A DNA stretch of 64,000 nucleotides from JANXUR01 sp038229415 (GCA_038229415.1 JBBROM010000001.1:248001-312000), one strand, 5' to 3'. Shown: positions 26,344-35,703, counted from the first letter of the stretch. Made by a program: numbers and translations. The notes: a model not told the origin generated them from the sequence alone.

Positions 26344-26406
26344 AGGGGAGGAAATACTCCTGAGAATCTCAACCGCAGTTAGGGATAGACAAAAACGGGG
26401 GACGAG

Positions 26407-27189
26407 CTAGAAGGCTGCCGACAGCATCTTGACGCCAGTCACCAGCAATACGGTGCAAAGCACGCGCCGCAGCCACAACACCGGCACGATCCGGGTCAAC
26501 CGCGCACCCAGAATGCCGCCCGGTATCGAGCCAATCAGCAGCGCACCTACCAACGTAAAGTTGATGTTGCCAAAACGCCAGTGCAACAAGCTGGTGAAGC
26601 CCGTAAGCAGCACGGCGTGGGCAATATCCGTACCGATCATGCGATTTGGCGCGAAGTGGCAGAACAACAGCAGCAACATCATGATGATACTGCCTGAGCC
26701 GACCGAAGTCATGCCCACCAAAAAGCCGCCGAACAAGCCAATCAAAGCCAAAATCCAAATGGGACGGCGGTCACCGCCTTCCACGTGTACAGTCTTGGCA
26801 ATCCACTCCTGCATCAACAAAAGAATCGGCACCACCAGCAGCAGGACGCCAATAAACAGCAGCATCTTGTCGTTCACTGCGCTGCCGTACTGCTTCTTCA
26901 TATACTGCAGCAGCATGGCGCCGCCGTAAGAGCCGGGAATGCTGCCTATCGCCAGTCCGCCCACCACGCGCCAACGCACATTGCCGTAGCGAATGTGCAT
27001 GGCGCTGGTTGGAATCTTGGTGATGAAGTTGAACAGCGCATCGGAACCAATCGCGATGACCGGCGGAACGTTGACCACAAAGAGCAGCAGCGGGAGGAGG
27101 AGGAATCCTCCCCCCAGCCCTGTCAATCCCACCAGCGTTCCTACCAGGAACCCGATTGCAACCTTCAGCATCAATGCAGCAGTTATCAC
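26407..27189 (-). CDS. TauE/SafE-family sulfur-anion transporter
   Basis: About 260 residues with seven to eight hydrophobic segments and the glycine-rich family motif GTLVGLTGLGGGFLLLP near the N-terminus, repeated as GGFLVGMTSVGSGSIIM in the second half. TauE/SafE members move sulfite, sulfoacetate or other organosulfur anions across the inner membrane. The GTG start at 27189 has AAAGGA six bases upstream and is preferred over a GTG eight codons earlier. The neighbours are a sulfate-activating enzyme upstream and a CysQ-like phosphatase downstream, so transport of sulfate or sulfite is likely. Confidence 0.87.
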   Translation of the reverse strand: MITAALMLKVAIGFLVGTLVGLTGLGGGFLLLPLLLFVVNVPPVIAIGSDALFNFITKIPTSAMHIRYGNVRWRVVGGLAIGSIPGSYGGAMLLQYMKKQYGSAVNDKMLLFIGVLLLVVPILLLMQEWIAKTVHVEGGDRRPIWILALIGLFGGFLVGMTSVGSGSIIMMLLLLFCHFAPNRMIGTDIAHAVLLTGFTSLLHWRFGNINFTLVGALLIGSIPGGILGARLTRIVPVLWLRRVLCTVLLVTGVKMLSAAF

Positions 27190-27244
27190 GCTAGGTCCTT
27201 TCCCAAGGCCCACAAGAGACCATCGGAAGAACTAAATGTTTCAA

Positions 27245-28993
27245 TTAGTCGTTGACGCCAATGTAGCCCTGGCGCTCGAGGTGCAGAATAATCTCCTGCG
27301 CCGCCTCTTCCGCTGACAAGGCTCCAGTGTCAATGGTCACTTCCGCATCTACCGGCGATTCGTACGGATCGGAAATTCCAGTGAATTCCTTGAGAATGCC
27401 CGCACGCGCCTTGGCGTACAGCCCCTTGCGATCACGCTGCTCGCAGACTTCCACCGAGGTAGCGATGTGGACGAGAATGAATCCGCCACCTGCTTCCACG
27501 GACTGCCGCACGGCCTTGCGCGTCGCATCATACGGAGCGATGGGCGCACAAACCGCGATGCCGCCGTTCTTGGTGATCTCCGACGCCACATAACCGATGC
27601 GACGGATGTTGATGTCCCGATGTTCCTTGCTGAAGCCCAGCTCGCTGGAAAGATTCTTGCGGACCAGGTCGCCGTCAAGCAGCGTTACCGGACGTCCGCC
27701 CAGTTCCAGGAAGCGCGTGATCAGTGCGTTGGCGATGGTGGACTTGCCCGAACCCGAAAGCCCGGTGAAGAACACCGTAAAGCCTTGCTTGTCGCGGGGC
27801 GGGAAGGTCTTGCGCAGTTCCTTCACCACTTCGGGGAAGGTGAACCACTCCGGAATGTCGCGGCCCTGGTTCAGGCGATCGCGCAAATCCGTGCCCGAGA
27901 TGTTGCCGACTTTCTGGCCCGGCTTCACTTCGCTGTCCGGCACATAGACGCCCTCTTCTTCGAGGTACACCATCATGCTGAACTTCACCATCTTCACGCC
28001 AATCTCTTCCTCGTGCTTGGCGTAAAGTTCCTGCGCTTCGTAAGGCCCGTAGAACGGCTTGCCGGCGGAGTCGTTGCCCGGCCCAGCATGGTCGCGGCCC
28101 ACGATAAAGTGGGTAACGCCGTGGTTCTTGCGGATCAGCGCGTGCCAGATCGCTTCACGCGGTCCGCCCATGCGCATCGCCAGCGGCAGCAGCGAGAGCT
28201 TCGCAGTGCCCTTCGGATAATGTGGAATCAGCAGGTTATAGCAGCGCACGCGGGTAAAGTAGTCCACGTCGCCTGGCTTCGTCATGCCGACCACCGGATG
28301 AATCAGCAGGTTGGCTTCCGACATCTTGGCGGCGCGGAAGGCCAACTCGTGATGCGCGCGGTGCATAGGATTGCGCGTTTGGAAGGCAACGCACTTGCGC
28401 CAGCCCAAACGGGCAAACTCGGCGCGCAATTCGGCTGGTGTGTGGCGCAGGCTGCGGAAGTCATAATGCACGGGCAGGGTCAAGCCTTCCAGCTTGCCGC
28501 CAATGTACACCGGGTTCGCAATCTTCATGGCATAGTTCGCGCCGGGATGCTTCGCGTCGGTGGTGCCGAACACCTGCTGCGCTTCCGCGGTGCGGTCTGG
28601 CGTCCAGATATCTTCCACGTGTAGTGCGGCGACCATCACGCCTTCGCCATCCCGCAGGGCAATGCTCTGTCCGACGGCAACGGTGCCAGCAAAAGCCTCG
28701 GTCACGTCAAGCGTGATGGGCATGGGCCAAAGCGTACCGTCGGCGAGGCGCATTTCCGCGCAAACCCGCTCGTAATCGGCCTTAGTCATAAAGCCAGTCA
28801 GCGGCGAAAAACCGCCATTCAGCAGCAGCTCCAAATCGCAGATCTGGCGGCCAGTTAAATCCCAAGACTTCCAATCCCGTGATGATTCCTTGAGCGCTGT
28901 GCTGCGCTCGGCTGATGCTACTAGGTCGACCAATTCCCCGCCGTGCGGGGCGATCAAATGGCTGCTTCCAGACTGCGATTTACCCTGCGTCAA
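27245..28993 (-). CDS. Bifunctional sulfate adenylyltransferase / adenylylsulfate kinase
   Basis: A 582-residue fusion that makes PAPS from sulfate in two steps. The ATP sulfurylase part (about residues 1-390) has the PUA-like N-terminus and the active-site motif FQTRNPMHRAHHEL plus the GRDHAGPG motif. The APS kinase part (about 405-580) starts with the P-loop FTGLSGSGKSTIANAL and contains DGDLVRKNLSSELGFS. The order sulfurylase then kinase is that of fungal and some bacterial fusions, the reverse of animal PAPS synthase. The start is TTG with GGAGG eight bases upstream. No PAPS reductase or sulfotransferase gene is in the window. Confidence 0.96.
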   Translation of the reverse strand: MTQGKSQSGSSHLIAPHGGELVDLVASAERSTALKESSRDWKSWDLTGRQICDLELLLNGGFSPLTGFMTKADYERVCAEMRLADGTLWPMPITLDVTEAFAGTVAVGQSIALRDGEGVMVAALHVEDIWTPDRTAEAQQVFGTTDAKHPGANYAMKIANPVYIGGKLEGLTLPVHYDFRSLRHTPAELRAEFARLGWRKCVAFQTRNPMHRAHHELAFRAAKMSEANLLIHPVVGMTKPGDVDYFTRVRCYNLLIPHYPKGTAKLSLLPLAMRMGGPREAIWHALIRKNHGVTHFIVGRDHAGPGNDSAGKPFYGPYEAQELYAKHEEEIGVKMVKFSMMVYLEEEGVYVPDSEVKPGQKVGNISGTDLRDRLNQGRDIPEWFTFPEVVKELRKTFPPRDKQGFTVFFTGLSGSGKSTIANALITRFLELGGRPVTLLDGDLVRKNLSSELGFSKEHRDINIRRIGYVASEITKNGGIAVCAPIAPYDATRKAVRQSVEAGGGFILVHIATSVEVCEQRDRKGLYAKARAGILKEFTGISDPYESPVDAEVTIDTGALSAEEAAQEIILHLERQGYIGVND

Positions 28994-29360
28994 ATGCGTA
29001 AACCTCCACTTTCAATTTAGATATCAATACGTTAAACTGCCCCAAATCAGATGGAGACACACAGTCGCCCTTTGGGTGGACGGATGTGGTGACTAGACTC
29101 GTTCGGGGGTTCTTGCGCCAATCTTTGGCGCAAGTGACGTGTCAGCCGGTCGAGCGCTGAACGGGCCGGGGCGGCGTGGCCGCAACCGTGACCCTCCTCT
29201 GGTTAACTTCTATGCTACTGAAAACATGGGCATACGCAAAGAGAAAAGCGTGAATTTTTCGGAAAAACACGTTACCGGAAGTGCCTTACACCCGTAACGC
29301 TCGCAAGTGTCCCTTGGTGCAATCATCTAAGTCTATTTATTACATGGACTTATAAGCAAA
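28994..29360. other. Intergenic region with a perfect hairpin
   Basis: About 370 bases without a gene between the sulfurylase-kinase start and the end of the phosphopantetheinyl transferase gene. It contains a perfect 10-bp palindrome (CTTGCGCCAA at 29112-29121, TTGGCGCAAG at 29125-29134, loop TCT) about 120 bases before the sulfurylase start. It has no T run on the plus strand. The part near 29220-29360 is AT-rich. The promoter of the sulfate operon should lie here. I see no riboswitch consensus. Confidence 0.5.
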
Positions 29361-30143
29361 TCATATTTTTTGGCCGTTCGCAGACTTTTCCCAGCATACC
29401 GCCGCCGCATATCCCTCGCCTGCCGCTACATCGTCCAACTGCCACCGTAGTATCTCGGATGCCACCGGTCGCGTCGCCAAAAGTGCGGAAGTTGCGCCTG
29501 CCTCGATGGCAACATCGAAGCTCCGCAGCGGCAGCGCCAGGCCCGTTCCCACTGCTTTTATGTACGCTTCCTTGCGCGTCCAGCAGCGGTAAAACGCGGC
29601 CATCCCATCTGCCTGCGGCAGAGCCAGCAGGCGCGCGCAATCCGAGTCCGAAAAAAAACGCCGGGCCAGTTTTTCAAACTCCACATCCTCGCGATGGAAC
29701 TCCACATCCACCCCAACGAGCCCGCACCAGCTAACCGCCACCAGCGCCATCGCTCCCGAATGCGACACGTTGAACTCGATGTTGCTGCCGTCTCCGCCAA
29801 ACGCGAGTGGTTCCACCAGACTCGGTTTGCCGTGCTCCCCATAGGTGAAGCGGAGCGCGGCTGGATCCGCGCGCATCGCTTCTCCCAGAATCACGCGCAG
29901 CCCGGCCCGGCCACGAATGAACTTGTCACGATCTTCGGTGAAGTGAAAGGCCGCGGCCCGCGCCTGTTCATCCGGCGTTAGCAACGCCTGCAACTCCATT
30001 GCAGGCTCGCCCGCTCGTAGGGGAATACGAAAGATGCACCGCCTCGACGAAGACGACGAATCAGAAAAGTGGAACTCCGTGGCCGGAGACCACTGATTCT
30101 GATCGTAATGCTCGATCTCCAGGCCGCGGCAAGTCCAGTCCAC
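29361..30143 (-). CDS. 4'-phosphopantetheinyl transferase (Sfp type)
   Basis: Transfers the phosphopantetheine arm from coenzyme A to carrier proteins of fatty acid, polyketide or peptide synthases. The 260-residue protein has the Sfp-type two-part fold with FNVSHSG (124-130), the metal motif GVDVE (144-148) and WTRKEAYIKA (188-197). No carrier protein or synthase is encoded nearby. It starts 15 bases before the end of the upstream PKD-esterase gene region on the same strand, so co-transcription with that gene is possible but functionally unexplained. Confidence 0.92.
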   Translation of the reverse strand: MDWTCRGLEIEHYDQNQWSPATEFHFSDSSSSSRRCIFRIPLRAGEPAMELQALLTPDEQARAAAFHFTEDRDKFIRGRAGLRVILGEAMRADPAALRFTYGEHGKPSLVEPLAFGGDGSNIEFNVSHSGAMALVAVSWCGLVGVDVEFHREDVEFEKLARRFFSDSDCARLLALPQADGMAAFYRCWTRKEAYIKAVGTGLALPLRSFDVAIEAGATSALLATRPVASEILRWQLDDVAAGEGYAAAVCWEKSANGQKI

Positions 30144-30158
30144 TGATTCGTGAAATCC

Positions 30159-32549
30159 TCAAGGCTTAGGATGGATCAGGAAGAAATTCCACGCAATATC
30201 CACGCTGTTGTTGCCCACCGGGTTGGTGCCATCCGAATTTGCAACGAAGTTTGGATTGTAGGGCGCGTTCGCCGTTCCCGGAAATGCATCCAGCAAAACG
30301 CTGGAATCATAAAACCGGTGCGTGCCAAAGTCCAGGCGATAAGCAATCACGTCTGCGCTGCCCGCGCAGTTCGTCGCCGTCTTGCCTTGCACGGCGAGCG
30401 AGGAGGGAATTCCTCCGGTGCACAACGTCTGCGTTTCAATCTGCGCGCAGGCATCGGCCGCTGCCCAATAGGTAAAAGTGTCGTCCAGCGACGAGGAGAT
30501 TTCCTTGGTGTTATTGTCGCCACAATAGGGAACCACCTTGTCGGTGTCACCATGCAGCATTACCACCGAAACGGGGATGCCGTTCTTCGGCTGGGGCACC
30601 ACGTTCGTTGTGGCCGGAGGTGATTCCATCAAAGCGCCTTCGTATACGGCAATCGCCGCGACTCGGTCAGAGAGGTCAATCGCGGCCCGGTGCGCCATGT
30701 AGCCGCCCGAGGAAAAACCGGCAATATAGACCTTTTTGCCGCCCGCGAACAGGTTGTTTTCAATGTGGTCAATCAACTGTTGCAGAAAAGTCGAATCGTC
30801 CGGCGGGGTTGTGAAGTTCGGACTGAAGAAGTCCGCCCACTGCGTGGAGCCGTTCAGGCTGCTGGCAGTGGCCTGCGGAAACACCGCAAGAAAGCCAACC
30901 GAGTCCGACTTTTCCACCCATCCCGTGGTCAGACCATCGGAATCCGTGCCACCCGAGCCATGCAGAAAGTACACCACTCCGTTTCCGTTCAGAGTGACGT
31001 AGTTGGCCGGAATGTGCAGCCGGAACTTCCGATTCTGGAATCCCTGGGCGTCGTAGTAGGTTAACGTGCACTCCTGCGTTGTACCCGAAGCCGAGTTGCT
31101 GCCAGAAAGGCTGAAGTTGCAGGTGCTGGTGACCGCCGGTGAATCAATGGTCGCCGTGGTGGCCATCGTAGAGCTTCCGCCGTGGCTGTCAGTGACCGTC
31201 AGGTTTACGGTGAAACTTCCGGTCTTGCCATAGTTGTGCTTCACAAACTCCGAGACCACATCCGGCGTGTTGTCGCCGAAGTGCCAGTCGTAGGTGAGGA
31301 CGCCATCGCCGACGAAACTCTTGGAGTTCGAACCATCCAGCGCGAGATCCAGATCAGCAGTGGTAGCGTAAGGGCCACCCGTGTCCGCCTGCGGCAGGCT
31401 CACGATGGAAGAAGTAGTCGCCACCGGTGTGCTGGTAATACCAAGACTGTCGGTCACCGTCAGGTTTACCGCGTAGGTGCCCACCGCTCCGTAGATATGG
31501 GACGGAGCGACCCCCACCCCTATACTGCCGTCGCCAAAGTCCCACGCGTAGCTGCTGATCGTCCCAGACGTCGCCGTGGACTTCGATCCATCGAACGTCA
31601 CCGGGAGGCCGACGTCGGATGCATAGGGTCCGCCCGCCCGCGCAATGGGCAGCGATTCCACGGTTACGCCTGTCGTTGCCGTACCCGAGCCACCGTAAGG
31701 GTCGGTCGCGGTCAACGTAGCGGTAAAACTGCCCACCGCTGCATAGACGTGATTCTGCATGGCGCTACTGCCTGAACTTGTGGTTCCATCGCCGAAATTC
31801 CACGTATAGGTCAACGGCCCCGCCAGCGAAGTGGACTTCGATCCATCGAAGGTGATCGATTGACCCGGCGCGCCTACATAGGGCCCGCCCGCGCCCGCGA
31901 CCGGCAAAGCAAAGATCGCAACGCTCACCTGCGCCGCCAGGCTGCTGGTGCCGCTCTTCGAATCGGTCACAGTCAGGCTTATGTTATAGCTGCCCGGAGC
32001 CGTATAGGTGTGCGTCGGCTTCACGCCCGTACCAGCCGCGCCGTCGCCAAAAGTCCAGGCATAGGTTAGTGTGAGGCCCGAAGCCGCGCTCGACTTGGAT
32101 GCGTCAAAGGTGATGGTCTGCCCGATATCCGCCGCGTAGGGGCCTCCTGCATTGGCAATCGGCAATGCCGTGATCGTCGCGGTCACCGTCGCCTTGGGGC
32201 TGCTGATGCTCTTGGAGTTGGTCACCGTAAGGCCGACTGTAAACGTGCCAGCCGCAGCATAGACGTGGGTAGGCTTCACCACCGTGCTGGTCGCACTATC
32301 GCCAAAGTCCCAAGCGTAAGTCAACGCCAGTCCGCCCGGGTCGCTCGACTTGGAACCATCAAACGTGATCGTCTGGCCCGCGTCGGCCGAGTAGGGGCCA
32401 CCCGCAATGGCTTGCGGACTCTGCACTGTAGGGGGCGGGTTGGGGCTGGAGCTTCCGCCCCCGCAACCCATCCAGAGCGCCAGATAAAGAATTGCTAAGC
32501 CGAAAAAACCGAAGCGAGATCCGCGCAACTGATTACCGTACCGAGGCAT
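30159..32549 (-). CDS. Secreted lipoprotein esterase with five PKD domains
   Basis: A 796-residue protein. The N-terminus has a hydrophobic signal ending in a lipobox-like LWMGCGGG. Five PKD repeats follow, each starting xAGGPY and containing YxWxFGDG and LTVTDS. The C-terminal 300 residues are an alpha/beta hydrolase like PHB depolymerases and feruloyl or acetyl-xylan esterases (LpqC type). It has YFLHGSGGTDSDG, the nucleophile elbow GFSSGG, the acid region MLHGDTDKVVPYCG and a late GTHRFY His. The PKD array probably spaces the enzyme from the membrane or binds polymer. It is a close paralog of the next gene on the strand. Confidence 0.88.
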   Translation of the reverse strand: MPRYGNQLRGSRFGFFGLAILYLALWMGCGGGSSSPNPPPTVQSPQAIAGGPYSADAGQTITFDGSKSSDPGGLALTYAWDFGDSATSTVVKPTHVYAAAGTFTVGLTVTNSKSISSPKATVTATITALPIANAGGPYAADIGQTITFDASKSSAASGLTLTYAWTFGDGAAGTGVKPTHTYTAPGSYNISLTVTDSKSGTSSLAAQVSVAIFALPVAGAGGPYVGAPGQSITFDGSKSTSLAGPLTYTWNFGDGTTSSGSSAMQNHVYAAVGSFTATLTATDPYGGSGTATTGVTVESLPIARAGGPYASDVGLPVTFDGSKSTATSGTISSYAWDFGDGSIGVGVAPSHIYGAVGTYAVNLTVTDSLGITSTPVATTSSIVSLPQADTGGPYATTADLDLALDGSNSKSFVGDGVLTYDWHFGDNTPDVVSEFVKHNYGKTGSFTVNLTVTDSHGGSSTMATTATIDSPAVTSTCNFSLSGSNSASGTTQECTLTYYDAQGFQNRKFRLHIPANYVTLNGNGVVYFLHGSGGTDSDGLTTGWVEKSDSVGFLAVFPQATASSLNGSTQWADFFSPNFTTPPDDSTFLQQLIDHIENNLFAGGKKVYIAGFSSGGYMAHRAAIDLSDRVAAIAVYEGALMESPPATTNVVPQPKNGIPVSVVMLHGDTDKVVPYCGDNNTKEISSSLDDTFTYWAAADACAQIETQTLCTGGIPSSLAVQGKTATNCAGSADVIAYRLDFGTHRFYDSSVLLDAFPGTANAPYNPNFVANSDGTNPVGNNSVDIAWNFFLIHPKP

Positions 32550-32718
32550 AACGCAGGCTACTCCTAGGAGGACAGCCCATTATCACACCGGATACGTACC
32601 TTAGAGTAGTACTTTCGTGCGAAATGAAGCCGGGCGGGCAATAACCAGCAACAAAACGGCAAAAGCCAGGCTAGCCAAACCTGCGCAGGCAGGCTTGCCC
32701 TGTCCGTATTCTCGTTTT

Positions 32719-33855
32719 CTAGTGCTTGGAGTGGCTTTGGAAGAACGCCCAGCATACGTCCACCGTGTTTGCGCCCAGGGTGGCTCCAAAGGCCGGGTTA
32801 TAGGGCAGGCTAGACGTGCCTGGAGCACTCGTCAGTGGAATCGGACTACCCTGAGGAATCCCCGAACTGCCGTCACTCAAGCCGTAATAGCGGTGTATGC
32901 CGCCATGCAACTGATACGCGATCACCTCGGTTGCGCGCAGGCACGATGCCCCCTTGAGCGTGGTGATCGTGGTTATTAAGCCGTTGCCGTCACAAAATGC
33001 ATTCGGATTCGCCGTGGGTGCGGGCGTGATCGCTCCACAGGAGTTTGCCTTCGCACCGGCCCAGTAGGCAAACGTCGCGTCCGCGGAAGTCGAAATTCCG
33101 GCGTTGTTGTTCTGGCCGCAATAGGCCACACTTTGGTCAGAGTCGCCGTTTAGCAACAGCACCGAAACCGGCCCTTTAGCTGAGGCGACTGCATTCTTGC
33201 CCCCGGCTACGTCCTCCAGCAGCCCGCCAGAAACCGCGGCGATTGAGGCGATTTGGCTGGAAAGCTCCACCGCCGCGCGATGTGCCATATAGGCACCCGA
33301 GGAGAATCCCGTGACATAAATGTGCTTCGAATCAATGGAAAGCGGTGTGCCTACAAAGTAGGTGATCAGAGTACTCAGGAACGTTACGTCATCCGGTGGA
33401 TTGTTCAAGCCGGGGCTGAAGTAGTCTGCCCAGGTGTTGCCACCATTCGGGCCGACGGGCTCCGCCTGCGGATACACCGTCACGAAGCCTACCCTGTCGG
33501 ATTTTTGCGACCATCCCGTGTTCTCGCCTTCGGCGTCCGTGCCGCCCGCTCCGTGCAGGTAAATTACCAGGCCCTGCGAAGGCACAAAACTCACCGGAAT
33601 ATGAAGCATCATGGTCCGCGTCTGCGCGCCTTTGGAGTCGGTGTAGGAGAAGGTGCACTCCTGCGAAAGCCCCCGCAAGCTCAGGTTGCAGGTGCTGCTC
33701 ACCGTCGGCACCACGACTTTCGTGGTGCCTGTACTGCCTCCACAGGAAGCGAATAGGGCGGCAAATGCGAAAAGAGCCGTCAGGCTCACCAGCCGGGAAG
33801 CACGCAATACGGTCAGCGGACGCTGCATGATCGAAACAGTCAAAGAAGACTCCAT
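32719..33855 (-). CDS. Secreted lipoprotein esterase, PHB-depolymerase type
   Basis: About 378 residues from the ATG at 33855; a later ATG at 33828 is possible, and the longest reading from 33978 is unlikely. A lipoprotein signal (LTALFAFAALFASC) is followed by a short linker and an alpha/beta hydrolase domain: VIYLHGAGGTDAEGENTGW, the nucleophile elbow GFSSGAYMAHRAA, LLLNGDSDQSVAYCG and GGIHRYYG for the acid and His. It matches the catalytic part of the PKD esterase next to it almost motif for motif but lacks the PKD array. The likely role is hydrolysis of polyesters or plant-wall esters. Confidence 0.87.
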   Translation of the reverse strand: MESSLTVSIMQRPLTVLRASRLVSLTALFAFAALFASCGGSTGTTKVVVPTVSSTCNLSLRGLSQECTFSYTDSKGAQTRTMMLHIPVSFVPSQGLVIYLHGAGGTDAEGENTGWSQKSDRVGFVTVYPQAEPVGPNGGNTWADYFSPGLNNPPDDVTFLSTLITYFVGTPLSIDSKHIYVTGFSSGAYMAHRAAVELSSQIASIAAVSGGLLEDVAGGKNAVASAKGPVSVLLLNGDSDQSVAYCGQNNNAGISTSADATFAYWAGAKANSCGAITPAPTANPNAFCDGNGLITTITTLKGASCLRATEVIAYQLHGGIHRYYGLSDGSSGIPQGSPIPLTSAPGTSSLPYNPAFGATLGANTVDVCWAFFQSHSKH

Positions 33856-34316
33856 GATGCCAAATTTCAACGACGAGAACAACGACGAGAATGACGAGGC
33901 GGAACAGGATCCAACCCCGGGAACCTTTCGGGCTTCGCGGGCCAACCCCACCGTTACACGGATGCGCCAGACCGGCAAGAAAGTTGTCCGGTTTCCGCTT
34001 TTGGAAGCTTCAGGCCCCGATTCAGCCTCCTTCCATTGTTCGCGACTCCTTGGTAGACGTCAAGCAACCGTTAGGTGGAGGCGCGGGCGCAAAATGCCAA
34101 GGCTATGTAAAAAGTGTCCGCTTACCATGTCCTTCCTACTCGATTGGACTTGCCAGCCAGAAGGTCATCTCAAAATAAGCCAAATGAAATTGACCAATTA
34201 TGCACAGACTTTCCCGCTTGTTTTCGTGACGATAGAGGGTGACAGCATGGTCACGTTTGTTGACAAAGCCATCTGGCACCCTACGTGCTACACGGAAGTA
34301 CAGGAGATGTACCGTC
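33856..34316. other. Divergent intergenic region
   Basis: About 460 bases between the esterase start and the first LuxR-type gene. It should contain promoters in both directions. A weak GTGAC-N6-GTCAC dyad lies at 34239-34254, but the arms are only five bases. The plus-strand reading frame that spans the region has no protein-like character. I see nothing else. Confidence 0.4.
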
Positions 34317-34577
34317 ATGACCCCAATTCAGGAACCCATCCGGCTCGGCCCTCGCGAAAAGCAGATCGTGGCGCTGCTCTTGCAGGGCTGTGACAACGAC
34401 GATATCGCGCGCAGCTTGAACATCGCTCGGCGCACTGTGAAGGCACACTTTAACCGCATGTTTGCCCGCTTCGGTATCAAGGACGGCATCAAGCGGGTCA
34501 AGCTCGCGATTTTTATGTACAGGAGGGAAGCATGGCTCAATCAGCAGCGGCAATCCTTGCAACCGAACGCGAACTGA
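34317..34577 (+). CDS. Stand-alone LuxR/GerE-type DNA-binding protein, pair 1 first gene
   Basis: An 86-residue protein that is essentially only the LuxR/GerE helix-turn-helix: LGPREKQIVALLLQGCDNDD, then IARSLNIARRTVKAHFNRMF. A short Arg/Gln-rich tail follows. There is no receiver or ligand-binding domain. The start at 34317 has GGAG ten bases upstream. It overlaps the next gene by 46 bases in another frame. It is paralogous to the first gene of the second pair at 37598 (shared RTVK, FxRxGIxDGxKRVKLA). Its partner and target are unknown; an operon-encoded heterodimer is a reasonable idea. Confidence 0.85.
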   Translation: MTPIQEPIRLGPREKQIVALLLQGCDNDDIARSLNIARRTVKAHFNRMFARFGIKDGIKRVKLAIFMYRREAWLNQQRQSLQPNAN

Positions 34578-34753
34578 AGATTGTGGAACTGGTCGCCGAG
34601 GGCCTCAAGAACGCTGACATTGCCTCCGCTCTAGGAACCAGTGAACATGTGGTCAAGAACCAGTTGCGCTCCATCTACGACAAGCTGGGCATGTGGAACC
34701 GGGTGGAACTGGCCCTTTGGTACGAATCGCGCCGCTACGAAGACGTAGCCTAG
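34532..34753 (+). CDS. Stand-alone LuxR/GerE-type DNA-binding protein, pair 1 second gene
   Basis: A 73-residue LuxR-type helix-turn-helix protein: LATERELKIVELVAEGLKNA, then the recognition helix region TSEHVVKNQLRSIYDKLGMW and NRVELALWY. An AGGAGGGA ribosome site lies within the end of the first gene, so the 46-base overlap is real and both proteins should be made. It lacks an input domain. It resembles the second gene of the other pair (VVKN-LRSI-DK-G-W-R-ELA). It is convergent with the Sel1-repeat gene, with 16 bases between the stops. Confidence 0.85.
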   Translation: MAQSAAAILATERELKIVELVAEGLKNADIASALGTSEHVVKNQLRSIYDKLGMWNRVELALWYESRRYEDVA

Positions 34754-34769
34754 GCCGCTAGCAGAATTC

Positions 34770-35669
34770 CTATTGGCAACCGGAGTCGTTCAACTGCTTC
34801 AGTTGGGCTCCGGCAGCCTCCACTCCGCGCTTGGCCGCCGAGTCGAGCAGAATCTTCGCCTGCTCGCAGTTTTTGGCGACACCTTCCCCGCGCGCGTACA
34901 GCGTTGCCAACTCCATTTCAGCGGATGTATTCCGAGCTGCGACTGCCTTCCACAACCAACGCGCACCTTCCGCGCTGTTCTTACCCACCCCGTCCCCCGC
35001 TAAATACTGCTTTCCGGTGCGTAGCTCCTTGTCGCCGGGAGCGTCGCTGGGTACCACCACCGGCGGTGCCTGTGGCTTGGCGGCCGTAATCGTGTGGGCG
35101 GACTCTTGACCCGCTTGACCTGATGCCTGAGTGCGCTTTTTCGGTGGATTCGGCGAATTCGGCGAGTTCAACGGATTCGATGAATTCGTTGTAACAGCAT
35201 CTTTGCGTGCTGCCGCCGACGTGCCCGCTACATTTGGAGGTGTCGTACTGGCACTTTTTTCCGGCTCTACCCTCTTCAAATTCAAATGAGACGCACCAGA
35301 GTCTTGCGGTGACCCGGCATCTGGCCTGGCTATGCCGGACGGCACAACGTCCACCGGCCGTGCTGCCGGGATTTCCACGCGTGCCTCCGGTACCGGTACT
35401 GCGGTCGCTGATCGTGCTCGTATACTGCGGACGCTGAAGTGAATCACCGCCCACCCCACCGCCGTCAGAAGCAACAAAATAGCCAGCGAGGTCTTCGGCG
35501 CGTTTTGGCGACGCTTCACTCCGTCACCAGACGCTTTCGCCGTCACTGCAGGTAGGTGCAAGTGCAACTGCCGAACCCCCGGCAGATCTCTCCCAGGATG
35601 ATTCTCCGCGTGCGGTTCGGGAATACTGCTGTCTTCGTGATCTTCGCTGTCTTGCTGGAGCCAACTCAT
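34770..35669 (-). CDS. Membrane protein with Sel1 repeats
   Basis: A 299-residue protein with a charged N-terminal tail of about 60 residues, one membrane span (TSLAILLLLTAVGWAVIHFS), a long Pro/Ser/Ala-rich linker, and two to three Sel1-like repeats at the C-terminus (GKQYLAGDGVGKNSAEGARW and MELATLYARGEGVAKNCEQA). Sel1 repeats bind partner proteins. Topology suggests the repeats lie outside the cytoplasm. It begins 34 bases after the end of the GAF-domain membrane gene on the same strand, so the two form an operon. The function is unknown. Confidence 0.75.
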   Translation of the reverse strand: MSWLQQDSEDHEDSSIPEPHAENHPGRDLPGVRQLHLHLPAVTAKASGDGVKRRQNAPKTSLAILLLLTAVGWAVIHFSVRSIRARSATAVPVPEARVEIPAARPVDVVPSGIARPDAGSPQDSGASHLNLKRVEPEKSASTTPPNVAGTSAAARKDAVTTNSSNPLNSPNSPNPPKKRTQASGQAGQESAHTITAAKPQAPPVVVPSDAPGDKELRTGKQYLAGDGVGKNSAEGARWLWKAVAARNTSAEMELATLYARGEGVAKNCEQAKILLDSAAKRGVEAAGAQLKQLNDSGCQ

Positions 35670-35703
35670 TGCGATTGCCTCTCAAACACCGCCTCAGTCA
35701 CGC

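Noticed and set aside
27467..28624. Plus-strand ORF of 385 residues opposite the sulfurylase-kinase gene
   Set aside because: Lies fully antisense to a gene with intact motifs; composition is that of a shadow frame.
33653..34393. Plus-strand ORF of 246 residues spanning the esterase start and the LuxR-type gene
   Set aside because: Overlaps real genes on both sides in other frames and has no protein-like pattern in the intergenic part.
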